Assembly: GCA_937919155.1 (NCBI GenBank)
Contig: CALFPM010000186.1
Coordinates: 1-38,392, forward strand
Length of the DNA: 38,392 bases
Reading direction: 5' to 3'
Source of the DNA: an uncultured Clostridia bacterium
Lineage (GTDB): Bacteria; Bacillota; Clostridia; Oscillospirales; Acutalibacteraceae
Shown: piece after piece, positions 23,001-29,295 of the stretch
Layout: each line of letters starts with the position of its first letter
How positions within the stretch are numbered: the stretch's first letter is position 1
Position numbers and translations under genes: made by a program
The notes under the pieces: model-generated
Told to the model about the DNA's origin: nothing
Databases searched by the model: none
The model's input: the letters and a program-made list of their open reading frames with translations, nothing else

Positions 23001-24899
23001 ATAGTCCCTGACGGTAACAGACTGCCATGAATCAAGTGTTTTAAGATTTTTGCTTCCGTAAAAAGCATAAGGCAAAATTTCGACTGCTTCAGCAGGCTTC
23101 TGATATTCCGATGCAGGAGCATTCTGAGGATATGCAACCAAAGCCATAACGGAACCGTTCCTGAAAAGCACGCCGTCAATCGCCTTGAAATTTTTGTTCC
23201 CTGATGCAACGGTGAAAGATTGATTGTTGGGTGCATAGGCGAATGCTTCGGGGTCAATTTCGGTAACGCTTGCAGGAATCTGAACAGAGGTAAACATACA
23301 GTCCTTGAATGCACCGCGTTCAAGCTTTGTTACGGGATAGCCGTCAATCGTTTTGGGGATAACAACAGCAGATGTTGACTCTCTGTATTTATAACCCGTG
23401 ATAACTGCCTTTTTGCCGATAATATCATAAACAAAACCGTCTTCCGTGCAGTTACCGTCGGCATAAGCGTGTTCAACCGTGTAACCGCACGAGCATACCG
23501 AGCGAATAGCGTTATCGGTAATTACATAATGCTCGGACTGTGAATATTCTTCAAAATGAATTTCCGCAACATCCTCTGCAGTTATCATTGTATCATATAT
23601 GGCTTTATCGTAACATACATTTTTCCAGCTGCTTTCATCTCCCTCGTAATGAATATCAGTTACACCTTCGCCGCCCAAAGCACAATAGCCTATATTTCTA
23701 ATAGTTGCAATATCTTCGCTTCCGATTTTAACGCTTGCAGGAATGTATATATTCTTTATGGGGCTGAGATAGAATGCATACGGGATAATTTCGTGTTGGT
23801 TAACGATGCTTTCGAAAACGTAACAGCTCTGATATCTGCCGTTGGGATAAGCTATTACTTTTTCTCCCCATATATAGAGCACACCGTAGTTATCAACACT
23901 GAAATCACTTCCTGAACTAAGGGTAAAGGTTTCAAGATTCGGACACTTTGCAAAAGGATTGGATTGAACATATCTGTAGTCAACCGAATTTGGGATACAA
24001 ACCTCTTTGAGCGCGTTCCATTGAAATGCACCGCCTGCAACAGCTTTTGTGCCTGCCTGGATTTCATAATATTCCCTATCGCCTGAGGGATGGGTTGCAA
24101 TAAGGTTTTTATCAAGATAAAGAACACCGTTGGAATTAAAATTTTTGGAGTCATTAATAAAGGGAGTATCCGCAAAGATTTCCCATCCCAAATTTTCAAC
24201 CACATCGGAAATTTTTACCGATACAAGCGACGGACAGGATGCAAAAGCATAGTCACCTATTGAATCTATACTCTTATCCATTTCAACGCTTTCAAGGCTT
24301 GTTGCATTATAAAAAGCATATTTAGCGATGCTGTAGCTTGTATATTTTTCGTTAACATAACCGTAAGACAGACTTATGCTTTTCAGATTTGAAACTTCAG
24401 AGAATGCATAAGAATCTACACTTATTGCGGATAAGCTGAGAGATTCCTCGGGAGCATTTTTGGGATATGCAACAATTGATTTAGTGCTCGTTCCTCTGTA
24501 AAGAATACCGTTTTCGGATGAATATTTCGTATTCCCCTCAGCAACCGTGTATCTCTCAATATTAGGCATATCATAAGCAAAAGCTGTAACATGAATACTG
24601 GTTACCGTTGCGGGAATTGTAACAGCAATGCACTGACAGCCTTTGAACGAGTTAATGTTAAGCTTCGTCACGGGATAACCGCCGAGGGTTTCGGGAATAA
24701 AGATTTCATCGGTTGACTGCTTATCGGTATAATCAACAATAACTGCATTTCCGTCAACAACTTTATAAACAAAGTTATTTTCGGACAAGCCTTGAGTTTC
24801 AACTTCTTCAGCGTGAGAATGCGGCAACTCTGCTATGCCGATAGCAACAATGCCGAAAGTCATTACGAATGCAAGAAACAATGATAATGCTTTTTTCAT
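20061..24899 (-). CDS. Giant secreted LRR / Cys-rich / Ig-domain surface protein
   Basis: A 1612-aa exported protein. The signal peptide (1-30) ends near AELPHSHA. Two BspA-like LRR blocks, about 43-450 and 489-875, are related copies (IPETLGGYPVTKL versus IPKTIDGYPVTKL, and IVAYPKNAP versus LVAYPQNAP), a large internal duplication. A Cys-rich part (about 905-1240) has CxxC pairs of the PTC...CxxC...LGH type, as seen in clostridial cell-surface proteins. A Big_2 Ig domain covers 1244-1321. An InlB-like B-repeat covers 1325-1382 (AGYVFAGWTPEVPETMPSNS). An unrecognised domain spans 1386-1513. A Big_3-like domain covers 1517-1594. The tail YNWWQWIIYVLFLGLFKI is hydrophobic and could anchor it in the membrane. 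It starts 22 bp after the fused sigma gene, so the two share an operon. Confidence 0.9.
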   Translation of the reverse strand: MKKALSLFLAFVMTFGIVAIGIAELPHSHAEEVETQGLSENNFVYKVVDGNAVIVDYTDKQSTDEIFIPETLGGYPVTKLNINSFKGCQCIAVTIPATVTSIHVTAFAYDMPNIERYTVAEGNTKYSSENGILYRGTSTKSIVAYPKNAPEESLSLSAISVDSYAFSEVSNLKSISLSYGYVNEKYTSYSIAKYAFYNATSLESVEMDKSIDSIGDYAFASCPSLVSVKISDVVENLGWEIFADTPFINDSKNFNSNGVLYLDKNLIATHPSGDREYYEIQAGTKAVAGGAFQWNALKEVCIPNSVDYRYVQSNPFAKCPNLETFTLSSGSDFSVDNYGVLYIWGEKVIAYPNGRYQSCYVFESIVNQHEIIPYAFYLSPIKNIYIPASVKIGSEDIATIRNIGYCALGGEGVTDIHYEGDESSWKNVCYDKAIYDTMITAEDVAEIHFEEYSQSEHYVITDNAIRSVCSCGYTVEHAYADGNCTEDGFVYDIIGKKAVITGYKYRESTSAVVIPKTIDGYPVTKLERGAFKDCMFTSVQIPASVTEIDPEAFAYAPNNQSFTVASGNKNFKAIDGVLFRNGSVMALVAYPQNAPASEYQKPAEAVEILPYAFYGSKNLKTLDSWQSVTVRDYAFVNSSIETVRGSDFQWIGNGAFKNSCLKEFSITSTPEFFGYNAFEGTPFLENAVYDEDGVFYHENVLVAVDKKLDKKYYEVKEGTTVIAGGAIKWESLEEIYIPKSVETVNGSSFSEATSLKTFKLDSNNKHFSILYDSVLFNSTATKLIAYPPAAEDVCFSIPRVVTEIGAFAFNNVQRLCCVHVPRSVKTVGEFAFGMNGFKHIIRIKTERAEINWKEIDFVQSGSDMVDCEILISKTFQEYSEGSHGNVETETETEIVGTGCDERTRVTYYCACGCAFYFNSAPKAVHVPNEEYTVVRKASCTGTGTKELRCSVCSKTLRTKTIPALGHDYELVEHIKPTCVNNGEKTYKCKRCNIEKTEEAEAALGHISSGETVRIDPTCTEDGGLYYLCDRCNEPIYDECIEVYPATGHTEGEWKCTQEPTCTYQQVDTLFCSVCTQAIETKTGDYGTHIYRDELEYEECTYRCYIVYCIGGCGDEYYEEIIAPDDAIFGEDESGLGHIVEEVITEPTCTRPGRKYNKCTVCGETVGEVTELSEALEHNWVEEYYWETTCYEEGYILYRCTVCRRGKYEDLPMIPHTFEEWKYENGNLFSGDCTVCGDVFEHLEVKLTLDSTELTLENQSSETLSVTVTDNITDDIVFTSSDSNVASVDADGTITANAPGDAVITAKINGTEISAQCEVTVKARRFGVEWITDGKLYYYSHIREGANIETPEAPEKAGYVFAGWTPEVPETMPSNSLTFTAVFVIVSQSDDFDVSATYLPGCFDEEVTLEVDLIQGDREPGGVYMVEGEYYKQVGLYNIKTVNGNAEVIQPNEGYKVTIRMAIPEAYKNNKSFMVYHRFTGGGREQLSTENGTLKVENGYLVFEVTKFSEFEIFVPTSHIKITQLPDKTVYYYNTAKELDLTGLRIRYTNSDGTTKMLNESSPLTVTGFDGTQVGKQTITVKYGQYSDTFDVTVKYNWWQWIIYVLFLGLFKI

Positions 24900-24921
24900 A
24901 AAATTGCCTCCTTATATGTTT

Positions 24922-26409
24922 TTATAATTCCGCTGTTATGCTGTAGCTTCTGCCCGCTTCGGCAACGGAATCTACGGCATCTCCGTAAATGCCTGCCTTG
25001 GGCTCATAGCCTTTTGCTTTTATCTGAGAAACAAGATATTCCCACGTCATTTCCGTTCCCGCTTCAACCGTAAAGCTGAAGGTTGCAACAACATCCTCAT
25101 TCATATCAACAACCTCAATATTAACCGTTGCAGGAGCCTGAGTGGTCGGCTCTGTGGTAGTCGGCTCGGTTGTTGTTGGCTGAGTTGTTGTTTCTTCTTC
25201 GGTTTCGGGTTCTGTTGTTGTGGTTGGTCTTGTTGTTGTGGGTATTGTTGTGGTCGGTTTGGTCGTAGTGGGTTTTGTGGTTGTTTGTATTTTGGTTGTT
25301 GTTTCTTTCTTGGTGGTAGTCTGCTTTGTTGTTGAAGTGATCAAGGTTGTTCCTGCCGTATTTGTTGTCAAAGTTGCCGATTGGCGTTTTGTTGTGGCTT
25401 CACTTTGCTCTGTTACCGTCGGCTCTGAAATTGCGGTTGCCGTTCCCGTGGTTGATTCCTTTGTGGGAATAACCGCAAAAACAAATTCCTCGGTCTGTGA
25501 CGGTGCGGTCGTAACCTCTTCGATATATGTTGTGGTTTCGTTTGATAAAACAATCTTTTTTGCAACGGTTGCAACACCTGCTGTTGAGCCGCCTATTACC
25601 GCAGTTGCCGCAACGCCTGCAACAATCTTTTGTGCAACAGATAATGCCGCAAGTTTTGCCGCGATACCCGTACCCGTTGCCGCACTTGCAGCTGATGCGG
25701 ATGATGCCGCCGTAACCGAAGCTGCATTTACTCCTGCAAGCACCGTGCCTGATGCCGTGCTTGCCGCAAAAGCAGATGCAGTTGTTTCAGCGGTTTTGCT
25801 GAGTGCCCATATAAGAACTCCACCGAGTGCTGCACCGTAAAGAATATTTCCGCTTTTTTCAAACCTGGCTTTGAGGTCTTTTCTTGCAGTGTAAAGTCTG
25901 TTTTTAACAGTGCTCTCGGGCGCTTCAATGCTTTCGGCAATTTCTTTGACACTCATATCACCGAAATACATCATCATAATGCAGGCTCTTTTTTCGGCGG
26001 TCAGCTCGTCGATTGCCGCCATAACTTCAAGCCGTAATTCTTCCTGATCCAGATTTTCTTCGGGACAAAATTCGGCTTTTTCTTCGGGCATTTCATCAAA
26101 AACGCCTTCTTCTTCTCCGTCAAAAACAAGACGGTTTCTGCTCTTAAGCAAGTCCTTGCTTTTGTTTGAAACAATCTTGAAGAACCACGAGTTTATGTTC
26201 TGCGCGGTATCGATTTCATTGATTTTTTCAAGAGCTTTTATGTAGCTTTCCTGCAGAATATCCTCTGCATCGTGTTCGTTTTGTGTTATTTTAAGTGCAA
26301 TAAAATAAGCCTTGGGGCTTGTCAGCTTATAGAATTCTTCAAAGGCGGATTGATTTCCGCGCTGTATCTGCTTAATTAATCGGGCGATTTTTTTGTTTTC
26401 GTCTTTCAT
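24922..26409 (-). CDS. Sigma factor fused to membrane and Thr-rich external region
   Basis: A 495-aa protein joining three parts normally on separate proteins. Residues 1-185 are an ECF sigma factor: region 2 about 22-90 (DAEDILQESYIKALEKI, SWFFKIVSNKSKDLLKSR) and region 4 about 125-180 (LTAEKRACIMMMYFGDMSVK, EIAESIEAPESTVKNRLYTA). Residues 187-285 are Ala/Gly-rich and hydrophobic, with the clearest membrane helices at about 188-203 and 260-282. Residues 290-425 are a Thr-rich external stalk (TTTKP, TTTEP repeats). A small folded domain of ~65 residues ends the protein (VNIEVVDMNEDVVATFSFTV onward). The ATG at 26409 has GAAGG 8 nt upstream. It lies 22 bp before the giant LRR gene. Likely a self-tethered sigma factor freed by proteolysis. 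Confidence 0.85.
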   Translation of the reverse strand: MKDENKKIARLIKQIQRGNQSAFEEFYKLTSPKAYFIALKITQNEHDAEDILQESYIKALEKINEIDTAQNINSWFFKIVSNKSKDLLKSRNRLVFDGEEEGVFDEMPEEKAEFCPEENLDQEELRLEVMAAIDELTAEKRACIMMMYFGDMSVKEIAESIEAPESTVKNRLYTARKDLKARFEKSGNILYGAALGGVLIWALSKTAETTASAFAASTASGTVLAGVNAASVTAASSASAASAATGTGIAAKLAALSVAQKIVAGVAATAVIGGSTAGVATVAKKIVLSNETTTYIEEVTTAPSQTEEFVFAVIPTKESTTGTATAISEPTVTEQSEATTKRQSATLTTNTAGTTLITSTTKQTTTKKETTTKIQTTTKPTTTKPTTTIPTTTRPTTTTEPETEEETTTQPTTTEPTTTEPTTQAPATVNIEVVDMNEDVVATFSFTVEAGTEMTWEYLVSQIKAKGYEPKAGIYGDAVDSVAEAGRSYSITAEL

Positions 26410-26448
26410 TGTTTCACCTTCAATCACACCAATATTTCCTGATTTACA

Positions 26449-26733
26449 TTATATCACATATCCGTCCGTGTTCAAGCAAATACAATTTTTTCCTTTTTTG
26501 TTTTCGCTGACGTAATTTGTTTCGGGCGTGTCACCGTTTAAGTAAACGATGCCTTTCTTTATAGCTGTCCGAAGATAATTGCACGGCGCATCGAATTTTT
26601 CCGCATAGATAAAAGTGATTTCTTCACCGACAATCAGTTCTGCCACAACGGTTTTGGTTTTCTCGTTAATTGCAATCTCAAGGGAGTGCAAACCGTCAAG
26701 ATTGACCCTCGTTGTTTTTACTTCATTGTTCAT
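26449..26733 (-). CDS. Small protein of unknown function (94 aa)
   Basis: A 94-aa soluble protein beginning MNNEVKTTRVNLDGLHSLEI, with a strand-rich middle (KTKTVVAELIVGEEITFIY) and three cysteines (APCNYLR, NCICLNT). No membrane segment or recognised family. The start at 26733 is set by GGAGG 7 nt upstream; a longer reading to 26796 has no such site. It lies 39 bp upstream of the fused sigma gene on the same strand and is probably the first gene of that operon. Given its place, a role in controlling the sigma factor is possible, but there is no direct evidence. Confidence 0.6.
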   Translation of the reverse strand: MNNEVKTTRVNLDGLHSLEIAINEKTKTVVAELIVGEEITFIYAEKFDAPCNYLRTAIKKGIVYLNGDTPETNYVSENKKGKNCICLNTDGYVI

Positions 26734-27008
26734 TTTACACCTCCGTTTCAGTCCTTTCATTATTATTACGATTGAAACAGTCGGTTGGTCTATCAAAAAT
26801 AAAAAAATTTTTTTGTAAGAAATATTTTGAGGATGAAAACGTTTGAGAATAAGCTTAATTCAAACAAAAGTTAAATCTCAAATTATTGTTGATATGATTA
26901 TAAACAGATATAATATGATTGTTGAAAAAGTAACCAACATCTGATTTTAATGACAACTTTTTGACAACAAAATTTATTGCAAATTTTTCGCCACAGGTCT
27001 GACACGTA
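26734..27008. other. AT-rich region upstream of the fused-sigma operon
   Basis: I see no convincing gene. It holds A/T runs (about 26800-26818) and the leader of the 94-aa gene. No confident promoter hexamer pair was found upstream of 26733; TTGATA and TAATAATA occur but are 22 bp apart. An ECF-type promoter may apply. Confidence 0.4.
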
Positions 27009-27056
27009 AAAAGCCACCGAAATTTCCGCTTTTTGGCAGGAAACACGGTGGTTTTT
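27009..27056. terminator. Long hairpin near the right end of island 2
   Basis: Outer stem 27009-27019 with 27046-27056 (A-run...CCACCG/CGGTGG...T-run) and inner TTTCC/GGAAA. A- and T-runs on both sides make it a bidirectional terminator. It isolates island 2 from the att core and the SDR gene. Confidence 0.65.
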
Positions 27057-27103
27057 ATGGTTTTATTGCATTTTGTCAACGGTATTTAACGCTGTTCTTT
27101 AAT

Positions 27104-27148
27104 TCATAACCCGGAGGCCGCAGGTTCAAGTCCTGTCTCCGCAACCAA
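27104..27148 (+). repeat. Third, diverged copy of the tRNA-fMet att core
   Basis: 45 bp matching 5295-5339 with one change (T at 5309 is C at 27118, tRNA variable loop). It ends one base after CCA, and the SDR stop codon lies 11 bp further. It is the likely attR left by the older integration event. Confidence 0.85.
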
Positions 27149-27159
27149 ATTATTTCAAA

Positions 27160-27924
27160 TCAAAGGGTTGAGCCAAAGTCGGTAACGATTGACTGACCTG
27201 TGATTGCTCGTGATTCATCCGATGCAAAGAAGAGAAGCATATTTGCAACATCTTCAGGCAAGCAGGGCTGAACCTTGAGATCGTTGTGTTTCATCATCTG
27301 ACCGAAAATGTTCATATCCATGTTTGCGGGATTCATACCTGCAACCATAGGTGTAACGATTGTGCCGGGGCAGATAGCATTGCAGCGCACATTTGTGCCT
27401 GCAAAACGAAGCGCAGTGTGGCGTGTCAGACCAATAATGGCAGCCTTGGATGCAACATAAGCAGCACCGCCGCAACCCATAACACCTGCAACGGAAGCAA
27501 CATTGACAATTGAGCCGTAGCCTGTCTTTGCCATTTCCTCAGTAACAGCACGCATCATGCACATTGTTCCCTTGGTGTTGATATCGATAACCTTGTTCAT
27601 ATCCTCATCGGTGAAGCTGTCGATAGCCTTGAGACCGTTATCAAGCACACCTGCATTGTTGATAAGGATGTCAATTTTGCCGAATGCTGCAAGAGTTTCG
27701 GAAACAACTCTCTCCGCATCCTCGTTCTTTGAAATGTCGCTTACTACGGGCAGAACTTCTCCGCCTGCTTCTTTAATCTGTGCGGCAACCTCGAGAAGAG
27801 GTTCTTCGCGGCGGGCAGTGATAACAACCTTTGCACCTTCATTTGCAAACTTAACAGCTGTAGCTGCACCTACACCTGAATTGCCGCCGGTGATAACAGC
27901 AACTTTTCCTTCAAGACGACCCAT
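27160..27924 (-). CDS. Short-chain dehydrogenase/reductase
   Basis: A 254-aa classical SDR oxidoreductase, cytoplasmic. The cofactor motif TGGNSGVG (T12-G19) and NNAG (89-92) are present. The catalytic residues are S144, Y156 and K160 (YVASK), with N116 in DINTKG. Arg38-Arg39 after the second strand (TARREEP) suggests NADP(H) rather than NAD(H). Length and spacing are normal for the family, which acts on alcohols, sugars, steroids or fatty-acyl substrates; the substrate cannot be read here. CGGAGG lies 9 nt before the ATG. Its 3' end lies 11 bp from the third att core, so before any island arrived it probably faced the tRNA-fMet gene tail to tail. Confidence 0.9.
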   Translation of the reverse strand: MGRLEGKVAVITGGNSGVGAATAVKFANEGAKVVITARREEPLLEVAAQIKEAGGEVLPVVSDISKNEDAERVVSETLAAFGKIDILINNAGVLDNGLKAIDSFTDEDMNKVIDINTKGTMCMMRAVTEEMAKTGYGSIVNVASVAGVMGCGGAAYVASKAAIIGLTRHTALRFAGTNVRCNAICPGTIVTPMVAGMNPANMDMNIFGQMMKHNDLKVQPCLPEDVANMLLFFASDESRAITGQSIVTDFGSTL

Positions 27925-27972
27925 AAAAGTTACCTCCGTTTTTTGTGTAATGTTTATTTTTCCTTGTTAAAT

Positions 27973-28002
27973 ATACTACTATAAATCGTCTTGCAGTGTC
28001 AA
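27973..28002 (-). promoter_or_regulatory. Promoter of the SDR gene
   Basis: Minus-strand TTGACA (28002-27997), 18-bp spacer, TAGTAT (27978-27973), about 50 bp upstream of the start. Confidence 0.55.
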
Positions 28003-28081
28003 GAATATATTTCTTTTTGTCAAAATTTGTTTGATAATATAAATATCTTTCAAGTTTTCCGCACACTTTTCCAAACACAGC

Positions 28082-28116
28082 AATCACAGATTGTCGTCAG
28101 ATGGTCTGTGATTTTT
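28082..28116 (+). other. Terminator-like hairpin without an upstream gene
   Basis: Perfect 9-bp stem AATCACAGA/TCTGTGATT (28082-28090 with 28105-28113) followed by a T-run on the plus strand. No plus-strand gene precedes it. It may end a short RNA or shield the phosphodiesterase promoter. The rest of the 312-bp gap holds only the two divergent promoters. Confidence 0.5.
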
Positions 28117-28168
28117 CATATCTTCCGACAATTTTGTATATCAGGCGAAAAAACACTGCAGTAAATTA

Positions 28169-28197
28169 TTGATTGTTTCTGCAAAACATGATATAGT
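28169..28197 (+). promoter_or_regulatory. Promoter of the first phosphodiesterase gene
   Basis: TTGATT (28169-28174), 17-bp spacer, TATAGT (28192-28197), 40 bp before the start at 28237. Confidence 0.6.
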
Positions 28198-28236
28198 TTA
28201 AGCATAATTCTCATTTCGTAAAAAGGAGAGATGAAA

Positions 28237-29259
28237 ATGTTTCAGATGATTCACGGTATGTTTTATATGCTTATGAGAAAAACCGTTCTGTTTGTGATTG
28301 CAGGTATTATGTGCCTCAGCTCATTCAGTGCACCGATTCCCGAAGAGCCTCAGATTCTGAACAAAGACACAGGCAATTATTTTCTCCCCGATTACGGCAA
28401 CACCCTCATTTCTTCTCACAGAAGCGGCAAAGGCGCCGCCCCCGAAAACACAATGATGGCAATACAGTCAAATCTTATCTATGCCGAATCGGATTCTGCG
28501 ATTATTGAAATGGATGTTCAGCTCACAAAAGACGGGGAAATCGTGCTGTACCACAGTCTTTTCCTTGACGAAATGAGCGACAGTGCAGAATATTTCGGCA
28601 AAAAGAACACCACAGTTTTTTCAAAAACATATGATGAACTCCGCGGTCTTAACATGGGTGAAAATTTCAAAGGCGATGGCAGTTATCCTTACAGAGGTTT
28701 GCGAGGAGATGAAATTCCCGATGAAATCAGAATCACTGCACTGAAAGATGTTTTCGATTGCATTGAAACAGAAGTTCCCGGCAAATTCCGATATATCATC
28801 GAGCTGAAATATCCTCATCCATGGGCACCGAAAATTGTTGACGGAATTTACGAACTTATGGAAAAATATGACCTTGCTGACCGTGTGATTCTGGCAAGCT
28901 TCTGGCCTGATGTTTCAACTTACATCGACATCAACTACGGCGGCAGAATCAACAGAGCCGCAAACCCGTTTGAAATTGTTGATTTCTACGGTTGCTACAC
29001 AAGAAACGATGATTTATCCAACGAAAAAATCAAATTCACCGCTCTGCAAATGCCGTATTATTGGGATGACGGCAAACTTCTTGTTGCAAATCTCGGCAAA
29101 ACAGGATTTATTGATTATGCTCACAAATACGGAATTTCCGTTCAGTATTGGACGGTCAATAAGCCTGAGGATGCAAAAATGCTTGCCGAATCCGGTGCTG
29201 ACCTGCTGATGACAGACTATCCCGACAGAATCCGCAACGCTCTTTACGGTGCAGAATAA
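28237..29259 (+). CDS. Membrane-anchored glycerophosphodiester phosphodiesterase
   Basis: A 340-aa enzyme of the GDPD family (TIM barrel), which cleaves glycerophosphodiesters to glycerol-3-phosphate and an alcohol. An N-terminal hydrophobic helix (about 14-32, KTVLFVIAGIMCLSSFSA) exports it or holds it outside the membrane. Catalytic pattern: H61-R62 (SHRSGKGAAPENT), E91 and D93 (IEMDVQLTKDG), second histidine H106 (LYHS). The C-terminal VQYWTVNKPEDAKML and GADLLMTDYP are typical of the family. The start at 28237 is preferred over the ATG at 28231 because GGAG is 8 nt upstream of the former and only 2 nt from the latter. A paralogue lies at 36253-37272. It is monocistronic with its own promoter. 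Confidence 0.88.
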   Translation: MFQMIHGMFYMLMRKTVLFVIAGIMCLSSFSAPIPEEPQILNKDTGNYFLPDYGNTLISSHRSGKGAAPENTMMAIQSNLIYAESDSAIIEMDVQLTKDGEIVLYHSLFLDEMSDSAEYFGKKNTTVFSKTYDELRGLNMGENFKGDGSYPYRGLRGDEIPDEIRITALKDVFDCIETEVPGKFRYIIELKYPHPWAPKIVDGIYELMEKYDLADRVILASFWPDVSTYIDINYGGRINRAANPFEIVDFYGCYTRNDDLSNEKIKFTALQMPYYWDDGKLLVANLGKTGFIDYAHKYGISVQYWTVNKPEDAKMLAESGADLLMTDYPDRIRNALYGAE

Positions 29260-29263
29260 AAAC

Positions 29264-29289
29264 AAGCCGTCCGATTTTTCGGGCGGCTT
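29264..29289. terminator. Terminator between convergent genes
   Basis: 10-bp stem AAGCCGTCCG/CGGGCGGCTT (29264-29273 with 29280-29289, one G-U). On the minus strand it is followed by GTTTTTATT, serving the GH95-like gene; on the plus strand the T-run is weak. Confidence 0.75.
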
Positions 29290-29295
29290 ATCTGT

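Larger units (their letters stand above)
14724..27148. mobile_element. Island 2: sigma-factor/LRR island, integrase absent
   Basis: A 12.4-kb block between the 14673-14723 core and a third, slightly diverged copy of the same core at 27104-27148. All six genes are on the minus strand and form two sigma-sensor-LRR modules. No integrase, excisionase, replication or transfer gene is present, so it cannot move by itself. It may be a decayed element, or cargo that a tRNA-fMet integrase such as that of island 1 can mobilise in trans. The boundaries are inferred only from the core copies. Confidence 0.55.

Noticed and set aside
25140..25340. Repeated GTTGTTGTGG-like units as a possible CRISPR or minisatellite
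   Set aside because: Units are short, without regular unique spacers, and are explained by Thr/Pro codons on the minus strand.
25220..25840. 206-codon plus-strand Val-rich open frame
   Set aside because: It is the reverse shadow of the Thr-rich stalk and Ala-rich membrane part of the fused sigma factor; low-complexity codons keep the frame open.
26855..27079. 74-codon minus-strand frame with CxxC (FTCQTCGEKF)
   Set aside because: It starts with TTG without a ribosome site and runs through the long terminator hairpin at 27009-27056; more likely non-coding, though a decayed gene remnant cannot be excluded.
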